This document shows, piece after piece, positions 53,989 to 63,365 of a stretch of DNA of 64,000 bases; position 1 is the stretch's first letter, and every line of letters begins with the position of its first letter. The notes beneath the pieces are model-generated. The model was not told where the DNA came from, ran no database searches, and worked only from the letters and a program-made list of their open reading frames with translations. The DNA comes from Butyrivibrio sp. (GTDB taxonomy: Bacteria; Bacillota; Clostridia; Lachnospirales; Lachnospiraceae). Where the stretch lies: NCBI RefSeq assembly GCF_017635265.1, contig NZ_JAGBLU010000091.1, positions 124,001 to 188,000 of the forward strand. Reading direction: 5' to 3'. A program made the translations under genes and the position numbers.

Positions 53989-55521
53989 ATGGCAGAAACA
54001 GTAAATAAGAATGATGGAATAAACAGAGCAAAGCTCTATCAGCTGGTGCTTTTTCCACTGAATAACGGAGCTACAAATGTTTATTACGTCCTGGTTCTTG
54101 CATATATTGCAACCTTTGGTTCAAATGTACTTGGACTTGGTGTTTTATTTGCGTCAGTAATGGTTACGGGAATGAGAGTATTTGATGCTTTCACGGATCC
54201 TATAATTGGCGCGTTGATGGACAGAACAAACGGAAAATTTGGTAAGTTCAGGCCGTTTATGGTAATTGGAAATGCCATTATGGCAATCAGTATCATCACC
54301 ATGTATATCATCACACCCAATATTCCTGAAACCATGATGGGATTTAGATATGCAGCTTTTGTTGGCCTTTATGCTATCTGGGTAATCGGATATACATTTC
54401 AGACCTCCTGTACAAGAGCGGGTCAGACTGTTCTTACTTCAGATCCGAATCAGAGACCTCTTTTCACAATATTTAATACAGTAGGTTCTCTTGCAGGAAT
54501 GGGTGTTATGCAGTTTCTTGCTCCGATAATCAGAGCTAACGTAGCAGATTATTCAAGCGCAGATTTCTATAAGTTTTTAACACCAATCGGAATAACGGTT
54601 TCAATCGCACTTACAGTTCTTGCCATCATCGGTATTTGGGAAAAAGACCAGCCGAAGTATTTCGGAATCGGTGGAAGCAAGCAGGAAAAAGTCAAGATTT
54701 CAGAATATGTTGAGATCATCAAAAATAACAGTCCGATGAAGAGGCTTATGATTGCAGGTGCAGGCTGTAAGCTTGCGCTGTCAATTGCCACAAACACAAC
54801 AGTTTTGTGCATGCTCTACGGCTGTATGATGGGCAACTATGACGGACTTTATCTTCCGATGATGATTGTAGGTTATGTTTTTTCAGTTCCTTTCTTTGTT
54901 CTCACAGTAAGAACAAGCCAGAAGAAAGGGCAAAGGGCATCACTCCTAAGATATGTATCACTTGCACTTATTTGTTATGTAGGTGTGCTTGCACTTTTAC
55001 TTGCATGGAAGCAGGGAGTACCCGGAGTTAATCTCACGCTTATATCAAACGGTAAACTTAATATCAACATCTACACGATACTTTTCATAGTGTTCTTTGG
55101 TGTTGGATATGGTGCCTATTATTCAACAGCAGATATGCCTATCCCAATGGTGGCAGACTGTTCGGATTATGAAACGTACAGATCGGGAAAATATATTCCC
55201 GGAATTATGGGAACACTCTTTTCTCTTGTGGATAAGCTTGTTTCCTCACTGTCAGCTACAGTAGTGGGAATCGCTGTAAGTCTGATTGGAATTAAGTCTC
55301 TTCCAACTGCGGAAACTCCCTATTCATCGGGAATGAATGTAGTTGTTATCATACTTTTCTGCGTAGTGCCTATGGTCGCGTGGATTGCAACAATAATTGC
55401 TATGAAGGGTTACATCTTAACGGGGGAAAAGATGCGCGAGATTCAGGAAGTTAATCAGAAGCGCAAGAAGGCCATTGAAGAAGGTATGAGTATAGAGAAG
55501 GCAATGGAACAATATAAATAA
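53989..55521 (+). CDS. GPH-family sugar:cation symporter (MFS)
   Basis: 510 residues, about 12 membrane helices. The GPH signature follows helix 2 (DAFTDPIIGALMDRTNGKFGKFRPFM). The family (MelB/XynB/UidB-like) imports di- and oligosaccharides with Na+ or H+. It sits between the GH2 and GH3 genes (20 and 16 bp gaps), fitting import of a beta-linked oligosaccharide that these enzymes then split. The C-terminal cytosolic tail is long and charged. Confidence 0.92.
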   Translation: MAETVNKNDGINRAKLYQLVLFPLNNGATNVYYVLVLAYIATFGSNVLGLGVLFASVMVTGMRVFDAFTDPIIGALMDRTNGKFGKFRPFMVIGNAIMAISIITMYIITPNIPETMMGFRYAAFVGLYAIWVIGYTFQTSCTRAGQTVLTSDPNQRPLFTIFNTVGSLAGMGVMQFLAPIIRANVADYSSADFYKFLTPIGITVSIALTVLAIIGIWEKDQPKYFGIGGSKQEKVKISEYVEIIKNNSPMKRLMIAGAGCKLALSIATNTTVLCMLYGCMMGNYDGLYLPMMIVGYVFSVPFFVLTVRTSQKKGQRASLLRYVSLALICYVGVLALLLAWKQGVPGVNLTLISNGKLNINIYTILFIVFFGVGYGAYYSTADMPIPMVADCSDYETYRSGKYIPGIMGTLFSLVDKLVSSLSATVVGIAVSLIGIKSLPTAETPYSSGMNVVVIILFCVVPMVAWIATIIAMKGYILTGEKMREIQEVNQKRKKAIEEGMSIEKAMEQYK

Positions 55522-55537
55522 CAGGAGGAAAGAAAAC

Positions 55538-58500
55538 TTGAAAAAGACAGGTATTTTCAGAGGTTTAGCAGCACTGATGACATTTTTGCTGTCAATCTCA
55601 GTAATCGTTGGAAACACACTTGAGTCCTTTTCATCAACAATCGACACTGCTCTTGGAACACAGAGTGAGATGATGGTAACAGATGATCAGGATGCTGTGT
55701 ACGACAAATTCACACCACCTGCAGAGCTTCTTAACGAAGACGGTACAGGTAACTCACACGCACTTATCCAGGCTGCTATTGATCTTAACAGACAGCAGGC
55801 AGCAGAAGGAACAGTACTTCTTAAGAACAATGGAGTATTACCTCTTTCATCAGGAAGTGCAGTTACACTTTTTGGCATAAGATCCCAGGTGCCGATCTTA
55901 GGATCAAGCTTTGGTGTAAAAGCATGCGGAGGCTTTATCAATCTCGATGAGGCACTTCAGAACAATAAGACAGATTTCGCTCATCACATCACAACATCCC
56001 TTTCACAGAATTGGGCAACAGGCCAGGTTGAAAGAGGATACACAACAGACGGATGGTCTGGTGATGAGTTTGATTTTGACGGTGCCGGATTCAAGGTTAA
56101 TTCTACAATGACCGGCATCTATACAAAGCTCAATGAGACATACCTTCACACAGAAAATGCAGGCCCTTCAGAAGAGTATGATCCGGGCGAGCCTTCAATT
56201 GCAGAAATTGAGGCAGTTAACGCAGATTATAAGAGCACATTTGCTCAGTATGGCGATGCAGCGATCGTTGTTATCGGCAGACCAAGCGCAGAGAGTGAAG
56301 ACTACCTTCCTGGTGGAATCGTAGCAGGACTTGGTGCAGAGGAGCCTCTTGCTCTTACAACTAATGAAAAAGATATTATTGCTCTTGCAAAAGAATGCAG
56401 TGATAAGGTTATCGTTCTTATTAACAGCGCCTCAGCAGTAGAGATCGGCGACCTTAAGGATGATGCAGATATTGATGCTATCCTTTGGATCGGTGCACCC
56501 GGCTCATACGGAATGCTCGGTGTAGCTGATATCCTTTCAGGAAAGGTTAGCCCTTCAGGCGGACTTGCTGATATTTTCCCAACATATAACCTTTCTGCTC
56601 CAGCTATGCAGAATATGGGAAATTTCTCATACAAGAATGCTGAATCAGTTATCACAAGAGAAAACAGCAGCAACTACATCATAGAGGCTGAGGGAATCTA
56701 TGTTGGTTACCGCTACTATGAAACAAGATATTATGATGCAGTTCTCGGACAGGGAAATGCTACTTCAAATGCAGGAACATATGCATCAGCTAACGGCTGG
56801 GATTATGACGCAGAAGTTGCTTATGGCTTCGGCTATGGACTTTCATATACAACTTTTGATATGGAATATGAAGGTGATCCGGTATTTGAAATTTCAAAAG
56901 ACGGCGATGTAACAACAGCAACAGCCACATTTAATGTAAAGGTTACAAATACAGGTGATGTAGCAGGTAAAAAGAGCGTTCAGATCTATGGACAGGCTCC
57001 TTATACAGAAGGCGGACTTGAGAAGAGCGCAATAGTTCTTTTGAACTATGGAAAAACAGGCACATTGCAGCCCGGAGAATCAGAAGTAGTTCCTGTAACT
57101 GTTGATCTTCAGTACATTGCTACTTACGACAGCTCTTTTGACAATGGCGATGGAACATTCGGTACATACGTTATCGATCCAGGCACATACTACTTCGCAT
57201 TCGGTAACGGCGCCCATGATGCACTTAACAATATCATGGCAGCTCAGGGCATCGACACTGCATCACTTGTAGGCGAAGCAAATGCAGACTATGCATACCA
57301 GACAGAGATCACAGAAGATACACTTGCAAGAACATCATTTGCATATTCAAAGACAGGTGAAAAGATCTCTAACCAGCTTGATTATGCTGACTGGAATTAC
57401 TTCCAGGATGGCGAGGTTACATACCTTAGCCGTGCTGACTGGGAAGGCACATATCCTAAGACATACAGCGATATGGAACTTACAAGTCAGGAACTCATTG
57501 ATTACCTCAATGGTAAATACTACACACTTAAGACAGATGATGATACATCAGATATCAAGTGGGGCCAGGACGGCGACCTTATGTTCTATGAGATGGCAGG
57601 CCTTGACTTTGATGATGAGAAGTGGGATGAACTTCTTTCAGAGATGACACTTGAAGAGGCTCAGTACCTTGCTACATTCGGTGGCCCAAGTATCCCTGGT
57701 GCTGACTCAATTGGAACAGTTGAGACATACATGACAGAGAATGCCGGAAACGGTATTGCAGTTAACCTCAATGCGTCAAAAGATACAGAGGCTCCATGGA
57801 ACATCTCAAGTGATGATCCTAACGGAAACTGGCATCCTGAAGTATTCGGAAGCAGCCCGCTTACAGCAGCATCATTTAACCCACAGCTTGCTTATGAGCT
57901 CGGCGAGTTTATCGGTATCGAGTCACTCTTTACAGGTATTCCGATCCTTTGGGGTCCCGGACTTAACACACACCGCCACGCTTATAACGGACGTAACGGC
58001 GAGTACTATTCAGAGGATCCTATCCTCTCAGGCTACACAGCAATGGAATTTGCAATTGGTGCTCTTAACTATGGTCTTATTGCTGCTCCTAAGCACTATG
58101 CATTCAACGACCAGGAGACAAACAGAGCAGGTGTTGCTCCATTCATGACAGAGCAGAGAGCCCGTGAAGTTGAGCTTAGAGCTTACCAGATTGCTTTTGA
58201 AGCAACAAAGTATGATACAGAAGACTACGATGCAGGCATGAGAGGTCTCATGATCTCCTTCTCCAAGATCGGACCGGTTGAGTGTACTGTAAGCACAGGA
58301 CTTATGACTGAGATCCTCAAGAAGGAATGGGGCTTCACAGGATATGCTGTAACAGATATCTATGATGACTTTGACCTTTACACAGCAGTTCTTACATCCG
58401 GTGCTACATGTTACGACACACGAGGAATGTCAGGATTCTACACAGATACAACTCTTGACAGCCCAAGATTTGCAAATCAGGCAGATGGTTCAACTATCAG

Positions 58501-58741
58501 TGCATCGGTATTTGCAGGAGACAAGAACGCTCAGCTTGCGGTTCGTGAGGCAGCTCATAATGTTCTCTATGCAATAGCATCAAGTAACCTTATGAACAGA
58601 TACAACGCAACAACACATGTTGTTAAGTTAAACACATGGTGGAGAACAGCTTACTACACAGCAATCGGAGTTACAGCTGCATTTACAGTACTGTTTGCAC
58701 TGCTGTACGTTCTTTCAAAGAGAAAAAAGAAGGAGGCTTGA
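55538..58741 (+). CDS. Membrane-anchored GH3 beta-glucosidase-like enzyme with permuted domain order
   Basis: 1067 residues starting at TTG, with GGAGGA 8 bp upstream. A hydrophobic helix at about 10-28 and another at the C-terminus (about 1040-1060, followed by KRKKKEA) flank the enzyme. The order is reversed relative to ordinary GH3: the alpha-beta sandwich (EGTVLLKNNGVLPL) and FnIII part come first (about 85-560), and the barrel follows (about 690-1000) with substrate block GPGLNTHRHAYNGRNGEYYSEDP, KHYAFNDQE, and nucleophile D940 (YAVTDIYDD). Such reversed GH3 enzymes are known from rumen bacteria including Butyrivibrio and Ruminococcus, but two membrane segments are unusual. It probably works on the outer face of the membrane. 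Confidence 0.88.
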   Translation: MKKTGIFRGLAALMTFLLSISVIVGNTLESFSSTIDTALGTQSEMMVTDDQDAVYDKFTPPAELLNEDGTGNSHALIQAAIDLNRQQAAEGTVLLKNNGVLPLSSGSAVTLFGIRSQVPILGSSFGVKACGGFINLDEALQNNKTDFAHHITTSLSQNWATGQVERGYTTDGWSGDEFDFDGAGFKVNSTMTGIYTKLNETYLHTENAGPSEEYDPGEPSIAEIEAVNADYKSTFAQYGDAAIVVIGRPSAESEDYLPGGIVAGLGAEEPLALTTNEKDIIALAKECSDKVIVLINSASAVEIGDLKDDADIDAILWIGAPGSYGMLGVADILSGKVSPSGGLADIFPTYNLSAPAMQNMGNFSYKNAESVITRENSSNYIIEAEGIYVGYRYYETRYYDAVLGQGNATSNAGTYASANGWDYDAEVAYGFGYGLSYTTFDMEYEGDPVFEISKDGDVTTATATFNVKVTNTGDVAGKKSVQIYGQAPYTEGGLEKSAIVLLNYGKTGTLQPGESEVVPVTVDLQYIATYDSSFDNGDGTFGTYVIDPGTYYFAFGNGAHDALNNIMAAQGIDTASLVGEANADYAYQTEITEDTLARTSFAYSKTGEKISNQLDYADWNYFQDGEVTYLSRADWEGTYPKTYSDMELTSQELIDYLNGKYYTLKTDDDTSDIKWGQDGDLMFYEMAGLDFDDEKWDELLSEMTLEEAQYLATFGGPSIPGADSIGTVETYMTENAGNGIAVNLNASKDTEAPWNISSDDPNGNWHPEVFGSSPLTAASFNPQLAYELGEFIGIESLFTGIPILWGPGLNTHRHAYNGRNGEYYSEDPILSGYTAMEFAIGALNYGLIAAPKHYAFNDQETNRAGVAPFMTEQRAREVELRAYQIAFEATKYDTEDYDAGMRGLMISFSKIGPVECTVSTGLMTEILKKEWGFTGYAVTDIYDDFDLYTAVLTSGATCYDTRGMSGFYTDTTLDSPRFANQADGSTISASVFAGDKNAQLAVREAAHNVLYAIASSNLMNRYNATTHVVKLNTWWRTAYYTAIGVTAAFTVLFALLYVLSKRKKKEA

Positions 58742-58743
58742 AT

Positions 58744-59187
58744 ATGGCAGACTTTATGAAAAAGCAGAGCATTGGCTCATACTTTAACTGCATCGCAGCA
58801 GTACTGGGTATTGTTGGAATTGTGGCAGCAGTAATTTGCAGTAACATGACAGTGACATATGCTCTTGGAAACATGGGAACTATCGCACTCCTTGGAGCTT
58901 GCGGAATAATCCTTGCAGTAGCTGCAATCTGCCTTCCAAACAAGTTTGGCAACCATGACATCTTAGGAACTCTTGCAGTTCTTGGTGCCATTGCAGTTTA
59001 TACAGCAGCATTTGGTCAGGTTCTTTCAGAGAGAATCCTCCTTATTGCAGGACTTTTCAGCTATGATTCAGTCAACACAGTAGGCTGGCAGGTATTCTAC
59101 GTAACAGTAGTTTCAATTGCAGCTTTCCTTGTAGCTGATATCATTCTGATCATTGGTGCATTTTCAAGATCAGTTAAAGAGAACTGA
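58744..59187 (+). CDS. Small four-helix membrane protein downstream of GH3
   Basis: 147 residues from ATG 58744 (2 bp after the GH3 stop, with AGGAGG inside the end of GH3, so coupled). Four hydrophobic helices (VLGIVGIVAAVICS, GTIALLGACGIILAVAAICL, LAVLGAIAVYTAAFGQVL, VFYVTVVSIAAFLVADIILIIGAF). It has no known motif. Its fixed position after the membrane-anchored GH3 suggests that it supports that enzyme or its membrane insertion. Confidence 0.75.
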   Translation: MADFMKKQSIGSYFNCIAAVLGIVGIVAAVICSNMTVTYALGNMGTIALLGACGIILAVAAICLPNKFGNHDILGTLAVLGAIAVYTAAFGQVLSERILLIAGLFSYDSVNTVGWQVFYVTVVSIAAFLVADIILIIGAFSRSVKEN

Positions 59188-59200
59188 TAAATTTTACCAG

Positions 59201-59238
59201 ATCCCTTACATGGACAACCTCTGTGTAAGGGATTTATA
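59201..59238 (+). terminator. Terminator after the GH2-GPH-GH3 operon
   Basis: ATCCCTTACA pairs with TGTAAGGGAT (10 bp perfect) around 13 nt, followed by a weak TTATATT tract. Confidence 0.65.
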
Positions 59239-59407
59239 TTATGAAAAAGACATAAAAAATTCACTTGAAATTTTGATAAAAAGTAGTAGACTATCTCGTT
59301 GTTAGTAAGTTTAAGTCAGGGTTTATAAATGCTCTGACTTATATTTGTTTGAGCAAAGCTTTTTGCGAAGCGCGTTATGAATTAGGATTCAAGAGAATAG
59401 GTAATTT

Positions 59408-60778
59408 ATGAAGAAAACAAGTAATATAAAAGATTTAACAGTTGGAAATCCAATGTCACTTATTTTTGGCTTTGCCCTTTCATTGTTCTGGGGAATGCTT
59501 TTTCAGCAGTTATACAACATCATAGATACTGCGATAGTTTCATGGTTTTTGGGAAAAGAGGCATACACCGGAATGGGTACAACCGGTGCCGTGAACTTTT
59601 TAATAATGGGCTTTTGCATGGGTGTCTGTAACGGATTTGCAATTCCTGTTGCACAAAGATTCGGAGCAAAAGACTATAAGAGCATGAGAAAATTCGTATC
59701 TCATGCAATTATTCTTTGCTCTGTATTTGCCGTAGTGATGACATTTTTTGTCAGCGTTTTCTGTAGACAGATTCTTGTTGTTATGAAGACTCCTGAAGAC
59801 GTATTTGAATATGCTTATCAGTATATTATTGTAATTTTCCTTGGAATACCTGTTACATATATGTACAACCTTTTATCAGGCATAATAAGAGCACTTGGAG
59901 ATTCAAAGCACCCTGTTGAATATCTTATTATTGCATCAGTTCTTAATATCATACTTGACCTTGTATTTATTCTTCCTCTTAACTGGGGAATTTTCGGAGC
60001 CGCTTTTGCAACAGTTATATCTCAGTTTGCGGCAGGACTTATGTGTTTGATATTCATTATCAAAAAGATAGATATTCTTCATCTTAAGAAAGAAGACTGG
60101 GAGCTTGACAGAGATCATTTCCTGATTCTGTTTAATATGGGGGTTCCTATGGGACTTCAGTATTCCATAACAGCAATTGGCAGTGTTATCCTTCAGACTG
60201 CTATCAATGCCCTTGGAACAGATGCGGCAGCTGCTGTCACAACCGGAAGTAAGGTGGGAATGTTCTTCTGTATCCCGTTTGATGCCCTTGGATCGACTAT
60301 GGCAACTTACGGTGGTCAGAATGTGGGAGCCAAAAAGCTTGATCACTTACAGCAGGGGCTTATGGCAGCAGTTAAACTCGGTTGCGGCTATGCCATCCTT
60401 GCGTTCATAGTTCTTGCATTATTTGGAAGGCAGTTTTCAATGATATTCCTTGATGCAGGAGAAGCAGCCTGTCTTGACAATGCTCATATGTTCCTTTTCT
60501 ACAACAGTATGTTCTACATTCCGCTGGCATTGGTCAACATAGTACGTTTCCTTATTCAGGGCATGGGCTTTTCGATGTTTGCCGTTCTTGCCGGAGTTAT
60601 GGAGATGATAGGCCGAAGTGTTGTAGCAGTACTGCTTGTACCCCGATTTGGCTTCATAGCAATATGTCTCGCATCACCAGCAGCCTGGATTCTCGCAGAC
60701 ATCTTCCTTATCCCCGCTTTCATCATGGTAAGGAACAAGCTCCGCAGGATCTTCAGTGGTCAGGTGGAAATCTATTGA
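59408..60778 (+). CDS. MATE-family efflux transporter
   Basis: 456 residues, about 12 membrane helices in two halves, as usual for NorM/DinF-like MATE proteins. Family text includes PMSLIFGFALSLFWGMLFQQLYNIIDTAIVSWFLG, MGFCMGVCNGFAIPVAQRFGAKD, GIIRALGDSKHPVEYLI and QNVGAKKLD. It exports cationic or other small compounds using a Na+ or H+ gradient. The 220-bp leader contains one hairpin (AAGTCAGGG/CTCTGACTT, 59313-59340) but no riboswitch I recognise. The gene ends 7 bp before the palindromic element. Confidence 0.92.
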   Translation: MKKTSNIKDLTVGNPMSLIFGFALSLFWGMLFQQLYNIIDTAIVSWFLGKEAYTGMGTTGAVNFLIMGFCMGVCNGFAIPVAQRFGAKDYKSMRKFVSHAIILCSVFAVVMTFFVSVFCRQILVVMKTPEDVFEYAYQYIIVIFLGIPVTYMYNLLSGIIRALGDSKHPVEYLIIASVLNIILDLVFILPLNWGIFGAAFATVISQFAAGLMCLIFIIKKIDILHLKKEDWELDRDHFLILFNMGVPMGLQYSITAIGSVILQTAINALGTDAAAAVTTGSKVGMFFCIPFDALGSTMATYGGQNVGAKKLDHLQQGLMAAVKLGCGYAILAFIVLALFGRQFSMIFLDAGEAACLDNAHMFLFYNSMFYIPLALVNIVRFLIQGMGFSMFAVLAGVMEMIGRSVVAVLLVPRFGFIAICLASPAAWILADIFLIPAFIMVRNKLRRIFSGQVEIY

Positions 60779-60785
60779 TTATGCC

Positions 60786-61421
60786 TGCCGGCCTCCAGAC
60801 TTGGAGCACAGCCCCCGGAGGTAGCCATTTGCATATCATTTCGAGTTTAGAAGTTTATGGCATCAAATTTTTGTTTGTAAATACCTTGGATCAAACTCGC
60901 CACCGGGCGCTTGCACTTTTGGAACTGTGAGCTTTGCTTTTTCTCCGTTACAAGAAAACGTCATTTTCCGGTGCTCAAAGGCAGCTTTGATCAGCGCATG
61001 CGAAGCGTTGTTTGAGCAGGGCGTTAAAATAATAAGAACAGATAGTCTTGCCCGCTGTGCGGGCATTTGGACAAAAAAAGAAGTTACTCCCCAAACTGGT
61101 TTGGGAGAAAACTTCTTTTTTTATGTCCAAGGTGCGTAGCACCAATGACTATCTGTTCTTATTATTTAGCCCTGCGAGTTTTAGCTGCAGCATGCGCATT
61201 AAAGAAAAAGATGCCTGAGCACTTGGAAAAGTTTCGTTTTCTTGGCCGGAGAAAAATGAAGCTGCACAGTTCCTAAAAGTGCATAGAGCCGGTGGCTCAA
61301 ACATGTGATCCAAAAGCGGTATTTACAAACGAAAATTTAAATGCTCATAAACTTAACTAAACTCTCTCAAACATGCAAAAGGCTACCTCCGGGGGCTGTG
61401 CTCCAAGTCTGGAGGCCGGCA
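60786..61421. repeat. 636-bp palindromic intergenic element with perfect 41-bp ends
   Basis: The 647 bp between MATE and the convergent GH2 gene hold no gene and are almost entirely one imperfect palindrome. The ends 60786-60826 and 61381-61421 are a perfect 41-bp inverted repeat (TGCCGGCCTCC ... GGAGGTAGCC). Further in, the arms share TTTGTAAATACC, GGATCA, GCCACCGG, GCACTTTT, GGAACTGTG, TTTTTCTCCG, AAGAAAACG, GTGCTCA and GCGCATGC in the same order, separated by stretches that differ in sequence and length. The element starts 7 bp after the MATE stop and ends 4 bp before the GH2 stop. It may be a bidirectional terminator region, a giant RNA hairpin, or a mobile repeat. Confidence 0.9.
61027..61167. 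terminator. Cloverleaf-like centre of the 636-bp palindrome, probably a bidirectional terminator
   Basis: A perfect 21-bp stem (61027-61047 with 61147-61167, core AAGAACAGATAGTC) encloses three hairpins: GCCCGC-TGT-GCGGGC (61050-61064), a long one 61067-61130 with AAAAAAAGAAGTT pairing AACTTCTTTTTTT, and GGTGC-GTA-GCACC (61131-61143). T runs follow stems on both strands, suitable for stopping both convergent transcripts. Confidence 0.7.
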
Positions 61422-61425
61422 AGGG

Positions 61426-63351
61426 TTATGAGTTGATGCCGCTTGTCATGTTGGGATCAATGTCGGGGTTAATCTTGGTGATTTTGCGGTCGTAGGTCAT
61501 GAGACCGTTGACTTCCTCTTCGACATCGGAGACCTGAGTGTATACGGCTCCAGCAAGACCCTTTGGTATGAGGGGCTTTAGGGAGGCATTGATGAGGTTG
61601 TAGTAGGCAACGCCAAGTTTATCTAAGTTGTCATATTTTTTGTAGCCATAGACACGATCGACGCTGGAGTGACCATCTATGTGGCAGGTAAAGCCGCCAT
61701 ATTCCGATATGACAAAGGCACGATTTTTTTTGTCTTCTTCAACTGTAAGAGGACGGAAGTAGTTGTGAACACTTCTATAGTCGCCGCTTCCCTCGTCAAA
61801 CCATCCGCTGGCCTGATCTACGGGGCGGGAATGGTCAAGTTCTTTTGCCATAATCGTGGCACCGGCAGCATTGAACTGTCCCCAACCTTCGTTGAAAAGA
61901 ACCCACGTTGCGATTGATGGAACATTAAAGAGATACCTTATGGTGTTCTGCATTTCATCAAGCCACTCTCTGCGCCCATCTGCTGACCCGCGAGAGAATG
62001 TCTTGTAGTAGGCAGGTCCGTCGCTCATGCGGCCAAAGACCTTCGGAAAAAGTGTTGGCAGATAAGAAACTACGGGCTTGGCATAGGAAGAGCCGCCGCT
62101 AACCATATCCTGCCAGACAATCATGCCAAGTCTGTCACAGTGATAGTACCAGCGGGCGCATTCTATCTTTATATGCTTGCGCATCATGTTGAAATGAAGG
62201 CGCTTCATCTCCGTAATATCGTAGATAAGGGCGTCGTCAGAAGGTGCTGTATAAAGCCCGTCCGGCCAGTAGCCCTGATCCAGAACACCCATGAGAAAGT
62301 AGGGGTGTCCGTTTAAATGGAATCTTGTTTTCCCTCTGTCATCTGGCCTTACTTCAAAAGAGCGCATGGCAAAGTAGGAACTTACATTATCATCTTCACA
62401 CGTAATCTGAAGCGGATACAGATATGGATCTTCAGGTGTCCAAAGATGAGGATTTTCAATATTAAACTTAAAGCTGTAATATGATGGAGCAACAGCAGAG
62501 TGATCTATACCGATCGATGGAAATGTATCTGATGAAAAAGAATAGTCTCCACTAAAACAGGTTCCGGGAGGAACATCGGAGGCCGGTGATTTCACAAGCT
62601 CATAGCCCGGTATTTTTACGGTGACGGAGGCTTTTTTGTTTGTGGCAACTTCAACAGTTACAGAGTGTAGATCAGTCCCGGGATGAATCTTTATTTCTCT
62701 TATATAGACTTCAGGAACCTCTTCAATCCACACAGTCTGCCATATTCCGCTTTGGGCAGTATAATACATTCCGCCTCTTTTCAGGGTTTGCTTGCCACGA
62801 CTGTGATAAGATGAGTCGCTGGTATCACGAACACGCAAATAGAGAGTATTAGAGGTAGTAACAAGTTTATTTTCCGTGTAATTAAGATAATCTGTAATGT
62901 CTATGGTAAAAGGCAGATATCCACCGCTGTGTGAACCTATCAGAGCGTCATTTATAAATATATCAGCAAACTGGTCCACTGCACCAAAATGTAGTAAAAT
63001 CCTTGCAGTTGGAGTTTTTCTTGTTATAACGGGAAGCTTTTTTTTGTACCAGAGAAGCTGATCGGGAAGAAGCCTTTTTTCAACACCTGAAAGCATTGCT
63101 TCAGGCGAAAATGGCACAAGGATGTTCCCTTCCATAACGGAGGGAATTTCATCTCGTGAATTAACAGGAGTAAAAAGATATTCCCAATAGCCGTTTAAGT
63201 TAATGAAACTATCGCGGACAAATTGGGGACGGGGATACTCTTTTAGAAGATTGTCTGGATCAACGTTTTCACCCCATGTAGTGTAGAGTCTGTTTAGAAT
63301 GTCGTCCTCATGGGGCTTATCGATTGCTTTGATTGCATCAATTAAGTCCAT
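61426..63351 (-). CDS. GH2 glycoside hydrolase
   Basis: 641 residues, no signal peptide. The N-terminal jelly-roll (YPRPQFVRDSFINLNGYWEYLF) and Ig-like domain lead to the barrel with acid/base E488 (VLFNEGWGQFN) and nucleophile E550 (VISEYGGF). The FNEGW form differs from LacZ (GNE-S/H) and belongs to a clostridial/Bacteroidetes GH2 subgroup of unclear specificity. The start has GGTGG just upstream. It lies 14 bp after the DUF975-like gene, same strand, and converges with MATE across the palindromic element. Confidence 0.88.
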   Translation of the reverse strand: MDLIDAIKAIDKPHEDDILNRLYTTWGENVDPDNLLKEYPRPQFVRDSFINLNGYWEYLFTPVNSRDEIPSVMEGNILVPFSPEAMLSGVEKRLLPDQLLWYKKKLPVITRKTPTARILLHFGAVDQFADIFINDALIGSHSGGYLPFTIDITDYLNYTENKLVTTSNTLYLRVRDTSDSSYHSRGKQTLKRGGMYYTAQSGIWQTVWIEEVPEVYIREIKIHPGTDLHSVTVEVATNKKASVTVKIPGYELVKSPASDVPPGTCFSGDYSFSSDTFPSIGIDHSAVAPSYYSFKFNIENPHLWTPEDPYLYPLQITCEDDNVSSYFAMRSFEVRPDDRGKTRFHLNGHPYFLMGVLDQGYWPDGLYTAPSDDALIYDITEMKRLHFNMMRKHIKIECARWYYHCDRLGMIVWQDMVSGGSSYAKPVVSYLPTLFPKVFGRMSDGPAYYKTFSRGSADGRREWLDEMQNTIRYLFNVPSIATWVLFNEGWGQFNAAGATIMAKELDHSRPVDQASGWFDEGSGDYRSVHNYFRPLTVEEDKKNRAFVISEYGGFTCHIDGHSSVDRVYGYKKYDNLDKLGVAYYNLINASLKPLIPKGLAGAVYTQVSDVEEEVNGLMTYDRKITKINPDIDPNMTSGINS

Positions 63352-63365
63352 AGTTTACCACCCTT

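Noticed and set aside
59240-59407. Riboswitch upstream of the MATE gene
   Set aside because: Only one simple hairpin is visible; the conserved cores of guanidine, PRPP or other MATE-linked riboswitches were not recognised.
60664-61276. Small open frames within the 636-bp palindrome
   Set aside because: They start inside the MATE gene or in the palindrome arms and reflect the repeated sequence only.
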